DNA from: JAWLFI01 sp964525165 | GTDB taxonomy: Bacteria; Bacteroidota; Bacteroidia; Chitinophagales; Saprospiraceae | Direction of reading: 5' to 3' | Length of the DNA: 64,000 bases | NCBI GenBank assembly: GCA_964525165.1 | Contig: CAZGGG010000009.1 | Location: 1-64,000, forward strand | Shown: positions 26,682-35,428 of the stretch, one piece after another | Position numbering within the stretch: the stretch's first letter is position 1 | Layout of the letters: every line of letters starts with the position of its first letter | Translations under genes and position numbers: made by a program | Notes under the pieces: model-generated | Database searches by the model: none | What the model saw: only the letters and a program-made list of their open reading frames with translations | What the model was told of the DNA's origin: nothing

Positions 26682-27549
26682 AGCTTTTCGTAATGTTTTC
26701 ATTAATGAATAAGTAGAAGTCACTTGCATTATCTTCTTGTGGTTCAAAGATTTCCGGAGTAGGTGTTTCAATAGATTGTATGGAAAGTATACCTAATTCG
26801 GGTTGATCTTGTAATATATACCAAATAATGCCTTCTCTGTTCTTGGAATGATAAGCCCCGTTGAGATGAAAAAGTTTATCTCCTTTAGAAAAGAAGCCTA
26901 AAGATGACTCAGCCATGGTTTTATCCTTAACTGCCTGGGCAGAAACAAAATTGTGATCTCCGTGTCCGGCACCCATTGATTGAGCCATTTCTATGAGAGC
27001 GGCATAAGTTACCAAAGTAGTATCAATGATAAAATCATTATCCGGTATCAGAGATTTATCTATGGATATTCTAAATAGACTATCCAATCCGTGCTTATAC
27101 ACAAAAGAAGCATACTGACGAGGTATGTTTGTCGCAATGACTTTATAATCGTGTTGCACGGCTTCTTCTAAAATCGGCTTGTAGTCAGTATCATAATTAG
27201 GCCAGGTTCGTGTATATTTCTCTAGATCACTTAAGGTGATAAAGCCATTGTTTAAATCATCAAGAACATTCTGTTGATCTCTCTCAAACATTTCTAGTCC
27301 AAAGTACAATTGGCCGTTGGGATTAGACATCCCTCGCACAATTTCTACGGAAACCCAGTGAGCAACAGGATTGTTATGTAGCTCGCCAAAAAAGACCATA
27401 TCACTTTGATTGCATTGTTGAATGATTTCTTCAAACTCAACAGTTTTTCCGTTGGAATCATAGAACTGATACAAGGTTTGCGACTCTAATGTCAAAACTG
27501 CAAAGTTGAGACTGATAAGTAGCGCAATAGATAAACTTTTTATGTTCAT
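26674..27549 (-). CDS. ChaN-like haem-binding protein (Cofac_haem_bdg family)
   Basis: 291 residues. The signal peptide (about 1-22) lacks a clear lipobox Cys. The conserved ChaN pattern is present: VFFGELHNNPVAHW, LYFGLEMFERDQQ, VIATNIPRQYASFV, the long helix AVKDKTMAESSL, and FHLNGAYHSKNREGI. Campylobacter ChaN binds haem as a dimer, and family members are iron-regulated. It heads a tight cluster with a lipoprotein, SCO1 and cytochrome c, pointing to periplasmic haem or metal handling. Divergent from the cryptochrome gene with 52 bases between. Confidence 0.82.
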   Translation of the reverse strand: MNIKSLSIALLISLNFAVLTLESQTLYQFYDSNGKTVEFEEIIQQCNQSDMVFFGELHNNPVAHWVSVEIVRGMSNPNGQLYFGLEMFERDQQNVLDDLNNGFITLSDLEKYTRTWPNYDTDYKPILEEAVQHDYKVIATNIPRQYASFVYKHGLDSLFRISIDKSLIPDNDFIIDTTLVTYAALIEMAQSMGAGHGDHNFVSAQAVKDKTMAESSLGFFSKGDKLFHLNGAYHSKNREGIIWYILQDQPELGILSIQSIETPTPEIFEPQEDNASDFYLFINENITKSYE

Positions 27550-27601
27550 AGGACTTTTATTGAGGACTGTTTCAAGGCGACAAAGATAGAGTTTTTACAC
27601 T

Positions 27602-29029
27602 ATGAATATTAATAAAAGAAAAGCGATCATGTGGTTTCGGCAGGACCTGAGGCTGCATGACAATGAAGCATTGACTGATGCCATACAATTATGTGATGAT
27701 GTTATCCCTGTTTATGTTTTTGATGAAAGACTTTATCAAGGACACACTTCTTTTGGTTTTCCAAAAATTGATCGCTTTCGAGCGCAATTCATCATTGAAT
27801 CCGTCGAAGATTTGAGATTTTCTCTTAGAGCGAAAGGATCTGATTTGATTGTTCGCTATGGGAAACCAGAAGAAATCATTTTTGAATTAGCAAGCTCCTT
27901 ACACACCAGCTGGATCTTTTGTAATCGGGAAAGGACACAAGAGGAGGTAGAAGTTCAAGATGCCCTGGAACAAAAATTATGGACAGTAGGTCAAGAAATG
28001 AGATATTATAGAGGTAAGATGCTTTTTTATACTGCAGACTTGCCTTTTCCGGTTCCACAAACACCGGATGTATTTACACATTTTCGTAAGGAAGTAGAGA
28101 AAATAGTCCCCATCCGGAAACCATTGGCTTCACCTGAAAGAGTACCCCTTTTGTCAAGTTTAGAACCCGGAAATATTCCAACGCTGACAGATTTGGGCTT
28201 TGATGAATATGTCAGAGATAAACGGGCTGCTTACTCCTTTAAAGGGGGTGAGAAGGAGGCTTTAGATAGATTAAGATATTATTTATGGGAAAGCAATCAT
28301 ATTTCCAGTTATAAGAAAACAAGAAATGGATTGTTAGGAGAAGACTATTCCTCTAAGTTTTCTCCTTACCTGGCACAAGGTTGTTTGTCACCTAAGAAAA
28401 TTTATTTTGAAATCAGTGAGTATGAACGAAAGGTGAAAAAGAATCAATCCACTTATTGGTTGAAGTTTGAACTGATGTGGAGAGATTTCTTCAGATTTAT
28501 GGCAAAGAAACATGGCAATAAGATATTCTTGAAAGGGGGAATACAATCTAAAGTGGATCCTAGATGGTCTGATGATATGGAAACTTTTCAAAAATGGGCG
28601 AGCGGTAGTACCGGGATCCCATTTATCGATGCGAATATGACGGAATTGAATCGAACAGGGTTTATGTCTAATCGCGGAAGGCAAAATGTTGCATCTTTTT
28701 TGATAAAAGATTTGGGCATCAATTGGCAGTTAGGCGCGGAATATTTTGAGTCTCTTCTTATTGATTATGACCCTGCTAGTAATTATGGGAATTGGAATTA
28801 TCTGGCTGGTGTTGGATCAGATCCCGTTGAAAATAGGTACTTTAATATTCTGAGTCAGGCACAGCGATATGACCCTGAAGGTGCTTATGTGAAACATTGG
28901 TTACCGCAATTGTTAAAATTGCCAAAGGATAAGGTGCATAGAACGTATGATCTAGACCAACGAGAGCTTGAATATTACAATGTTCAATTAAATGATTATC
29001 ATCGACCTGTAATTGAGCCTAATTGGTAG
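27602..29029 (+). CDS. Cryptochrome DASH (FAD photolyase family)
   Basis: 475 residues. The N-terminal photolyase alpha/beta domain starts IMWFRQDLRLHDNEAL and contains DLPFPVPQTPDVFTHFRK, typical of the DASH group. The FAD domain shows YSSKFSPYLAQGCLSP, FELMWRDFFRFMA and NYGNWNYLAGVGSDPVENR. DASH cryptochromes repair cyclobutane pyrimidine dimers, preferentially in single-stranded DNA, using light; some also signal. A second, class I photolyase is encoded at 60325-61659. It is convergent with the DUF389 gene (one base apart). Confidence 0.94.
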   Translation: MNINKRKAIMWFRQDLRLHDNEALTDAIQLCDDVIPVYVFDERLYQGHTSFGFPKIDRFRAQFIIESVEDLRFSLRAKGSDLIVRYGKPEEIIFELASSLHTSWIFCNRERTQEEVEVQDALEQKLWTVGQEMRYYRGKMLFYTADLPFPVPQTPDVFTHFRKEVEKIVPIRKPLASPERVPLLSSLEPGNIPTLTDLGFDEYVRDKRAAYSFKGGEKEALDRLRYYLWESNHISSYKKTRNGLLGEDYSSKFSPYLAQGCLSPKKIYFEISEYERKVKKNQSTYWLKFELMWRDFFRFMAKKHGNKIFLKGGIQSKVDPRWSDDMETFQKWASGSTGIPFIDANMTELNRTGFMSNRGRQNVASFLIKDLGINWQLGAEYFESLLIDYDPASNYGNWNYLAGVGSDPVENRYFNILSQAQRYDPEGAYVKHWLPQLLKLPKDKVHRTYDLDQRELEYYNVQLNDYHRPVIEPNW

Positions 29030-29030
29030 C

Positions 29031-30422
29031 TTATTCTAAAATCAGAGAGTCAAGGCGAAGTTTGGATTGAAGCCAGGTTCTGGCTCTTTCGCTTTTGGCT
29101 ATTCTCTCAGATTTTTTGATATTATCAGACCATTCAAATGATACGACTGTTTGAAGTTCCATGCTATCTATACTGTAGGAAATCAGCCGGTGATTATAGA
29201 TTGTAGACTGGATTTCAGGATAAAGAAGCTGTAATTCAGCATGTACAGATTGGATTCTTGGGCTTAAATTCAAACTATCGATTTTCGCTTTGAGTATTCT
29301 GTTTTCAATGCTCAGAGCACTCTCTTTTTCCTTATTGATTTCGATTTGCTGGGTAAATGATTGAACAGATTGTATCTGGTTTTCCAAGGCGTTAATTTTG
29401 GCAACATCTATTCTCATGTCTTGCAAGAGAATAAGGCTAATCTCCTTTCTGATAATTGCAGACAGCTCTTTTTCATATTGTACGATATCTTCTTCTTCAA
29501 TCAGGTTACCATAGACTTCCAGCATGAGTTGCAAGTCTTGATCATCATTTCGTAACACCTTAAAATCAATGGCTCGAGGATTATCATCCTGACCAAAATA
29601 TTCATCAATGAACTCAGTCTTTATCAAGGCATCTGTACGAATTTCATCATAGACACCATAAAGGATATGAATGGATGGTAGTATGATGATAAGGCTGAAG
29701 GTGGTGATGATCATGGTCGTTCTCCGCTGTTCCTTTTTATCTTGATATAACCGCAATGGAAAATCCAAAATTCGACTCATCAGGAAAGTGGAAACGGCGA
29801 TAAAAAAACTATTGAGGAAGAATAAGTAAAAGGAATTGATAAAGACATTGAAATTATCTGTGGCCATTCCATAACCGGATACACATAGAGGTGGCATTAA
29901 GGCCGTAGCGATAGCAACACCCGGTATCGCATTGCTTACCTCCTTTCGGGAAATGGATATAATACCTGCTAAGCCTCCAAAGAAAGCGACAAAGGTGTCT
30001 AAAAGGGTAGGGGAAATTCTGGCTCGAATCTCTTCGGTCATTTCCACTAGGGGAGAGAGTTTGAAATACAAAAAACTTCCCATCAGTGATATGACGATAG
30101 CTATCCCAAAATGATACAGTGAATTCAGTAGCAAGTCCCTATCATTGATTCCTACACCAAGACCCACCCCTAAGATCGGAGACATCAGGGGTGAGATCAG
30201 CATCCCTCCAATGATAACTGCCGGAGAATTAAGATTCAATCCTACGCATGCAATTAAGATAGAGCAAAGCAACAGCCAAGCATTTGCACCCGTCACCGAT
30301 CTGTTATTTCTGATATATACAATGGTTCCTTCTCGATCTAAGCCTTTCGTAAGATCGATCAATTCACTCATGTACTTTACCAGTGGATTCGACTGTCCGT
30401 TATGGTTGGATGGTCCCGGCAT
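29031..30422 (-). CDS. DUF389 / TIGR00341-type membrane protein
   Basis: 463 residues. About six hydrophobic helices (residues 40-260) contain the DUF389 core: SPAVIIGGMLISPLMSPILG and GVAIATALMPPLCVSGYGMA. A soluble C-terminal region (about 270-460) is rich in Glu and Gln with a coiled-coil stretch near 350-390. The function of DUF389 proteins is not established; transport has been suggested. It starts two bases after the lolD-like gene on the same strand, so they form a two-gene operon, which may hint at an envelope role. Confidence 0.85.
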   Translation of the reverse strand: MPGPSNHNGQSNPLVKYMSELIDLTKGLDREGTIVYIRNNRSVTGANAWLLLCSILIACVGLNLNSPAVIIGGMLISPLMSPILGVGLGVGINDRDLLLNSLYHFGIAIVISLMGSFLYFKLSPLVEMTEEIRARISPTLLDTFVAFFGGLAGIISISRKEVSNAIPGVAIATALMPPLCVSGYGMATDNFNVFINSFYLFFLNSFFIAVSTFLMSRILDFPLRLYQDKKEQRRTTMIITTFSLIIILPSIHILYGVYDEIRTDALIKTEFIDEYFGQDDNPRAIDFKVLRNDDQDLQLMLEVYGNLIEEEDIVQYEKELSAIIRKEISLILLQDMRIDVAKINALENQIQSVQSFTQQIEINKEKESALSIENRILKAKIDSLNLSPRIQSVHAELQLLYPEIQSTIYNHRLISYSIDSMELQTVVSFEWSDNIKKSERIAKSERARTWLQSKLRLDSLILE

Positions 30423-30424
30423 AA

Positions 30425-31081
30425 CTATGCTAATTTTCCTCCTTTCATATTCACTATTCGGTCACTCATTCGGGCAAGATCCATATTGTGCGTCACAATC
30501 ACGAAGGTCTGATGTAATTCTTCTCTAAGGCGGAGGAAAAGGTCATGTATCTCTTCAGAGGTGGCCACATCTAGATTGCCACTGGGTTCATCCGCATAGA
30601 TAATATCCGGTTCTTGGATCAATGCACGAGCAATAGCTACCCGTTGTTGTTCACCGCCAGAAAGTTGTGCTGGTTTATGATCTTTTCGCTCTATGATGCC
30701 CATTATTTCCAATAAGTACTCAGCTCTCTCTTTTTGATCCTTTTGTTCTGTATGTACATAGGTTGGAATCATTACGTTCTCAAGAGCTGTAAATTCATTC
30801 AATAAATGATGAAATTGGAAAATAAATCCAAGACTTTGATTTCGGAATTGAGCAAGCGATTTGTTGTTATAGTCAAATGGATTCACCCCTTTGATGATAA
30901 CGTTTCCTTCATCAGGATGGTCTAAAGTTCCAAGGATGTGCAAAAGTGTAGATTTACCGGCTCCCGATTTGCCAACAATTGCCACTATCTCTTCCTTGTT
31001 GATTTCAAAATCAACACCTTCTAATACTTTTAAAGGTCCAAAAGATTTATGAATATTTGTTGCTTTAAGTATAATTTCCAA
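30425..31081 (-). CDS. ABC transporter ATPase, LolD-like
   Basis: 218 residues with Walker A GKSGAGKS at 37-44, the ABC signature LSGGEQQ at 140-146, Walker B IIYADEP at 160-166, and the switch His in VIVTHNMD. The size and segments FIFQFHHLLNEFTALENVM place it in the LolD/MacB-type group that powers extraction of lipoproteins or small molecules from the inner membrane. No LolC/E permease is adjacent; only the DUF389 protein follows after two bases. A LolD role is likely but not certain. Confidence 0.88.
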   Translation of the reverse strand: MEIILKATNIHKSFGPLKVLEGVDFEINKEEIVAIVGKSGAGKSTLLHILGTLDHPDEGNVIIKGVNPFDYNNKSLAQFRNQSLGFIFQFHHLLNEFTALENVMIPTYVHTEQKDQKERAEYLLEIMGIIERKDHKPAQLSGGEQQRVAIARALIQEPDIIYADEPSGNLDVATSEEIHDLFLRLREELHQTFVIVTHNMDLARMSDRIVNMKGGKLA

Positions 31082-31155
31082 GGCTTTAACTCTTGTTTAT
31101 AATGAAGGTCGTATCTTCATGCAAGTTACTGAATTTTACAATGCAAATAGGATAT

Positions 31156-31189
31156 CTTATCTAAGGTCCCTGCGCTTACTTTAGATAAG
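31156..31189. promoter_or_regulatory. Inverted repeat in the leader of the glycosyltransferase genes
   Basis: CTTATCTAAG (31156-31165) and CTTTAGATAAG (31179-31189) pair with one bulged T around a 13-base loop, ending ten bases before the ATG at 31199. It could be an operator or a hairpin affecting translation. No T run follows, so it is not a terminator. Confidence 0.4.
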
Positions 31190-31198
31190 GCAACACTT

Positions 31199-32446
31199 AT
31201 GAGAATTCTTCAAATCACAAAGAAATTTCCATTTCCACTTAAAGATGGAGAAAGTATCGCTGTCAATAATTTGGCAGAAGGCTTACAAGAGATTGGATGG
31301 ACTATTGATTTGTTAAGCATGAATACTTCCAAACACCCTTTTGAAGAAGAACAAATTCCTTCTGAACTAGGTCACTATACGAAAGTATTTTATGCTGATA
31401 TTGACAATACCGTCACTTGGTATGGCGCTCTTTCTCACCTAATCAGAGGTAAAAGTTATCAAGCCGGGAGATTCGAGGATCAACATTTCAAGAGGAAACT
31501 CATCGAGGTATTGTCGAACAATGCATATGACATTGTTCAATTAGAATCCTTTTATTTAGCTCCTTATATCAAGACCATTCGGAAATATAGCAGTGCACAT
31601 ATTTCTATGAGGGCTCATAATGTAGAGCACGTTATTTGGAAAAGACTTGCTAAGCATTCTAGATGGGGATTGAAAAAATGGTATTACAATCGAATTGCGA
31701 ATGAATTGGAAATCCTTGAAACAGGTTATCTTGCTCATTATGACTCTTTGATTGCCATTTCTGAGTATGACAAATCTTCTTTTCATAATCTAGGATATAA
31801 AGGCAAAAGCCTTTCCTTACCTATAGGCTTAGATTTGAATGCATACCATCGCTCTCCTGCTGTATCTGACTCAAAGAGTATAGGGTTTATTGGAAGTTTG
31901 GATTGGAAACCCAATATTCAAGGTTTGGATTGGTTTCTAGATCATGTATGGCCCAAGGTTCTTCAGGATCAAAAAGGAGTACTGCTACATATTGCAGGAA
32001 AAGGGGCATCCAAGAACTTGGAAAGACAAATTCATTCTTTTAGAGCCTGCAAATTTGTGGGGGAAGTACCTAGCTCAAACGATTTCTTATCTAAGCATTC
32101 CATCATGATAGTGCCTTTGCTTTCAGGAAGTGGCATTCGCGTTAAGATCATTGAAGGTATGGCAAAGGGTATGTTGGTCATCACAACTTCTTGTGGTCTA
32201 GAAGGCATACCGGCTACGCACAAAGAAAATGTCTTGGTTAGCCAAAACGCATCTGAAATGGCAAAGAATATTCTTTTCGCTTTAAATCATCCTGTTGAAG
32301 CTAAAATTATGCAACAAGAGGCTTTTGACTTTGTAAAGACGCACTATGATAAAAAAGTCATAGCTCAGAAATTACACCAGTTTTATTTGAATAATGCGCT
32401 TCCGAAATTGAGAAGTCCTAACTCTACCTTCAAGGTGCAATCTTAA
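31199..32446 (+). CDS. GT4-family glycosyltransferase
   Basis: 415 residues with the GT-B two-domain layout: an N-terminal acceptor domain beginning MRILQITKKFPFPLKDGES and a C-terminal nucleotide-sugar domain with GFIGSLDWKPNIQGLDW and IVPLLSGSGIRVKIIEGMA, the latter carrying the retaining-enzyme Glu pair. The sugar and acceptor cannot be told. A second related transferase follows 15 bases later and then ribB, probably one transcript. Likely role: surface polysaccharide or glycolipid synthesis. Confidence 0.87.
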   Translation: MRILQITKKFPFPLKDGESIAVNNLAEGLQEIGWTIDLLSMNTSKHPFEEEQIPSELGHYTKVFYADIDNTVTWYGALSHLIRGKSYQAGRFEDQHFKRKLIEVLSNNAYDIVQLESFYLAPYIKTIRKYSSAHISMRAHNVEHVIWKRLAKHSRWGLKKWYYNRIANELEILETGYLAHYDSLIAISEYDKSSFHNLGYKGKSLSLPIGLDLNAYHRSPAVSDSKSIGFIGSLDWKPNIQGLDWFLDHVWPKVLQDQKGVLLHIAGKGASKNLERQIHSFRACKFVGEVPSSNDFLSKHSIMIVPLLSGSGIRVKIIEGMAKGMLVITTSCGLEGIPATHKENVLVSQNASEMAKNILFALNHPVEAKIMQQEAFDFVKTHYDKKVIAQKLHQFYLNNALPKLRSPNSTFKVQS

Positions 32447-32461
32447 GAGAACTTTGCGGTC

Positions 32462-33661
32462 ATGAATCTATGGGTTTTTACTTCCCGTTTTCCATATCCT
32501 ATTGAAAAAGGGGATAAGCTTCGACTTTATTTTCAATTGAAGGAATTGAGTAGAGCGTTTGATATTACCTTATTTACACTGGCAGAAGAGAAACCTGATG
32601 ATGAGCATGTAGAGGAACTATTAAAGTATTGTAAGGATTTGCATTACGTTCAACTTCGCAAAAGCAATCAAATAGTCAATACCTTTTTATCATTTGCCCA
32701 ACAATTACCTTTTCAGATTGGGTACTTTAAAAATGCCGCTTTGGCACGAATTATAAAAGAACAACTTGATCGCCATCCCCCTGATGCGATTTACTGTCAC
32801 TTGATCCGCATGTCAGAATATGTCAGGGCTATTCCTGTTCCTAAAGTTTTAGACTATATGGATGCATTCTCTTTAGGTATGTATAGGGCATCGGAAAACA
32901 GCAGGAATCCTTTTTGGAGATTCTTTTATTTCATGGAGTCTAGATTGTGTGCTTACTATGAACGGTACATCTTTAAGTATTTTGACGGTTGGACGATTAT
33001 CTCACAACAAGATCGGGAAGCTTTGGAAATCCTTCGCAATGATCGAGTAACGGTCGTTCAAAATGGTATTGATTTACAACAATTTTTCTTTGAATCTCAA
33101 CTGCCGTTTAAAAAGCAAATTGTGTTTATCGGTAATCTAGGATATGCTCCTAATGTCAGAGCAGTGGATTATTTAGTGAACCAATTAATGCCCAAATTAT
33201 GGCAGGAAGATCCTGCTATAAAATTAATGATCGCAGGTGCCCGACCGGCAAACTGGATGTCACAAATAAAGGATGATAGAGTTATACTGAAAGGTTGGGT
33301 AGAAGATATTCGAGAAGCCTATGCAGAAGGCTCTGTATTTGTGGCACCGCTATTTACAGGAAGCGGAATGCAAAATAAAATCCTAGAGGCCATGGCAGTT
33401 GGTTTGCCATGTGTCACCACTTCTATTGTGAATAATTCTATTCATGCTCAAGCATCAGAAGAAATAATCATAGCGGAAAATGTGGATACTTTTGTAAATG
33501 GAATCCTACAGCTTCTGAACGACAAAACTCAATTTGAACATATAAGAAGGAAGGGGCGTAAGTTTATTGAAAAAAACTATCCTTGGGAGAATGCAACTCA
33601 ACCTTTAGTACATTTGTTAAAACATTTACCTAAACATAGTTTTCAAACGCATGCAAAGTAA
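32462..33661 (+). CDS. GT4-family glycosyltransferase (TIGR03087-like)
   Basis: 399 residues. The N-terminus MNLWVFTSRFPYPIEKGDKL resembles the TIGR03087 group of exopolysaccharide glycosyltransferases. The C-terminal half has VFIGNLGYAPNVRAVDY and APLFTGSGMQNKILEAMAVG, again the GT4 donor-binding signature. It is likely a partner of the preceding transferase in the same pathway. Its last 11 bases overlap the start of the RibB-like gene, indicating translational coupling between otherwise unrelated functions. Confidence 0.87.
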   Translation: MNLWVFTSRFPYPIEKGDKLRLYFQLKELSRAFDITLFTLAEEKPDDEHVEELLKYCKDLHYVQLRKSNQIVNTFLSFAQQLPFQIGYFKNAALARIIKEQLDRHPPDAIYCHLIRMSEYVRAIPVPKVLDYMDAFSLGMYRASENSRNPFWRFFYFMESRLCAYYERYIFKYFDGWTIISQQDREALEILRNDRVTVVQNGIDLQQFFFESQLPFKKQIVFIGNLGYAPNVRAVDYLVNQLMPKLWQEDPAIKLMIAGARPANWMSQIKDDRVILKGWVEDIREAYAEGSVFVAPLFTGSGMQNKILEAMAVGLPCVTTSIVNNSIHAQASEEIIIAENVDTFVNGILQLLNDKTQFEHIRRKGRKFIEKNYPWENATQPLVHLLKHLPKHSFQTHAK

Positions 33662-34805
33662 CCATCGATTGTACACACAACCAAAATCTGATCAAGGCTT
33701 GGACTCTATAGAATCTGCGATCGAAGACATTAAAAATGGCAAGTTAGTGATCGTTGTTGATGATGAGGATCGAGAAAATGAGGGAGATTTTGTCTGTGCT
33801 GCAGAAGTTATCAGTCCTGAGATTATCAACTTCATGGCAAAAGAGGGACGTGGTTTAATCTGCGCACCTATAGAAGAAAGCCGTGCTGCGGAGCTAGGTT
33901 TGAATATGATGGTGAATGATAATACTTCCTTGCACGAAACAGCTTTCACTGTTTCAATTGATTACTTGAGAGAAGGCTGTACTACCGGTATCTCCGCTTA
34001 TGATCGTGCTACCGGAATCAAAGCGCTCACAAATAAGGAAACCAAACCCTCTGACTATGCAAGACCCGGCCACATATTCCCTTTGAAAGCGAAAGATGGA
34101 GGGGTGCTGCGTAGGACCGGGCACACTGAGGCAGCTGTTGATTTAGCTCGAATTGCAGGTTTATACCCTGCGGGTGTGTTAGTTGAGATATTAAATGAGG
34201 ATGGTACAATGGCTCGTCTTCCGCAATTGAGAACTATAGCAGATAAGTTTGATCTTAAAATAATTTCAATTGCAGATCTTGTGGAATACAGAATGCGTAA
34301 TGAGCGCATTATCAGTAGGATTTTCGAAACAAGTATTGCGGCCAAGAAAGGAAATTTTAAGGTCATTGCATTTCGACAAGAAACAACTTCAGATGTACAT
34401 CTTGCCGTCGTAAAAGGATCCTGGAACGAAGAAGATGAAGTGATGGTGCGGGTACATAGTTCCACTGAAACCGGTGATATATTAGGACTGCTTTTTAATG
34501 CTTATGGTGAAACTGTGAGTAAAAGTCTGGACTTGATCAATCAAGAAGGATCAGGCGTGTTATTGTTTATGCGACATGGTGAGAAAGGAGACCTACTGAA
34601 TTGTCTACAAAAAATAGGAGAGGAGGGAGACTTAAGACAGTTGCAAAGAAGAGGAGATCAAAGGGATTTTGGAATAGGCGCGCAGATTTTACGTGATCTC
34701 GGTGTTAGAAAAATAAAGCTGATCACAAGATCACAAAGAAAACGAATTGGTTTGCTGGGTTATGGGCTTGAAATCGTAGAGAATATCTCCTTGGATATTG
34801 ATTGA
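33651..34805 (+). CDS. ribB: 3,4-dihydroxy-2-butanone 4-phosphate synthase with degenerate GTP cyclohydrolase II domain
   Basis: 384 residues in RibBA arrangement. The N-terminal DHBP synthase domain (1-210) is intact: DDEDRENEGDF at 37-47, HETAFTVSIDYLREGCTTG, and the conserved TGHTEAAVDL. It makes the four-carbon precursor of riboflavin from ribulose 5-phosphate. The C-terminal half aligns with GTP cyclohydrolase II (DFGIGAQILRDLGVRKIKL, YGLEIVENI), but the zinc cysteines are gone: RVHSSTETGD at 267-276 and LFNAYGE at 281-287 replace the SECxTGD and RCDCG motifs, and MRHGEKGD replaces the RQEGRGIG loop. The second activity is therefore probably lost. It overlaps the preceding glycosyltransferase gene by 11 bases. 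Confidence 0.9.
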   Translation: MQSNHRLYTQPKSDQGLDSIESAIEDIKNGKLVIVVDDEDRENEGDFVCAAEVISPEIINFMAKEGRGLICAPIEESRAAELGLNMMVNDNTSLHETAFTVSIDYLREGCTTGISAYDRATGIKALTNKETKPSDYARPGHIFPLKAKDGGVLRRTGHTEAAVDLARIAGLYPAGVLVEILNEDGTMARLPQLRTIADKFDLKIISIADLVEYRMRNERIISRIFETSIAAKKGNFKVIAFRQETTSDVHLAVVKGSWNEEDEVMVRVHSSTETGDILGLLFNAYGETVSKSLDLINQEGSGVLLFMRHGEKGDLLNCLQKIGEEGDLRQLQRRGDQRDFGIGAQILRDLGVRKIKLITRSQRKRIGLLGYGLEIVENISLDID

Positions 34806-34813
34806 TCATGTGT

Positions 34814-35176
34814 TCAGTTGTCGTATCTTAATCGACCGAATTGCTCTTCCTTCAGGAAAGACCAAGTGATATAAGCCGTTGTATAATATAGGATCAAGTC
34901 AATTGGATCACTAGTATATAGGGTACCAAAGTATGGAAGGATAAATTCAGCGATAATACTCAATGAGGTTACGACAGAAAAATATTCTAAAGCGGAGATG
35001 TTCTTTTGTGCGAAAATGTGATTTCTTTCCCACTTCCAAACAGGTAAAACAATAGGAAAAAACAGCATTGCATCTAAATAGCTATCAATCCAATAGAGTC
35101 GTATTGAAAGTATATGCTGCAGCACTTGGTGAATGAATACCAGTAACAAAAAGCTAAGCCAAATGATAAATTTCAT
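34814..35176 (-). CDS. Small membrane protein of unknown function
   Basis: 120 residues with about four hydrophobic segments (for example IIWLSFLLLVFIHQVLQHIL, then AMLFFPIVLPVW and SVVTSLSIIAEFILPYFG), resembling small tetraspan inner-membrane proteins. No catalytic motif is visible. Its ATG overlaps the stop of the upstream small gene (ATGA), so the two are co-translated. It converges on ribB with an eight-base gap. The pair is divergent from a TetR regulator that may control it. Confidence 0.6.
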   Translation of the reverse strand: MKFIIWLSFLLLVFIHQVLQHILSIRLYWIDSYLDAMLFFPIVLPVWKWERNHIFAQKNISALEYFSVVTSLSIIAEFILPYFGTLYTSDPIDLILYYTTAYITWSFLKEEQFGRLRYDN

Positions 35177-35370
35177 ACGGCTACAATTACTACAATAAAT
35201 AAGACTAAAAGGATCACAGGAGAAAGGGCTATAAGTAGCCCATACAAGGTGATAGTCAAGACGAATTTTCCAATCATCAATAAAGAGTTAGTTTCTCCCA
35301 CAGGACTAATTTTGTCAAAAAAGTCAGTTATGGTTTGTTGTGAACGTTTAATGCGTTCCCGGGAAGCCAT
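35173..35370 (-). CDS. Small single-span membrane protein of unknown function
   Basis: 65 residues from ATG 35370 (a TTG at 35388 is also open). The N-terminal third is charged (MASRERIKRSQQTITDFFDK). One or two long hydrophobic stretches run to the C-terminus (FVLTITLYGLLIALSPVILL, then VLFIVVIVAV). No family recognised. It is coupled by ATGA overlap to the 120-residue membrane protein gene. The intergenic region to the TetR gene holds a palindrome at 35409-35426. Confidence 0.55.
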   Translation of the reverse strand: MASRERIKRSQQTITDFFDKISPVGETNSLLMIGKFVLTITLYGLLIALSPVILLVLFIVVIVAV

Positions 35371-35408
35371 TTTATCTGTTTCTTCCAATGGTATGCTATT
35401 AGATTAGA

Positions 35409-35426
35409 ACAAATGTACTAATTTGT
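35409..35426. promoter_or_regulatory. Palindrome ACAAAT-N6-ATTTGT, candidate TetR operator
   Basis: Perfect 6-bp arms separated by six bases lie in the divergent region between the TetR-family gene and the two coupled membrane protein genes. TetR-family operators are typically short palindromes in such positions and often act on both directions. Confidence 0.5.
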
Positions 35427-35428
35427 GC

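Noticed and set aside
31156..31189. An intrinsic terminator upstream of the glycosyltransferases
   Set aside because: No T run on either strand after the stem.
34055..34465. Minus-strand open frame inside ribB (136 codons)
   Set aside because: Shadow of the sense frame; no family features and no promoter.
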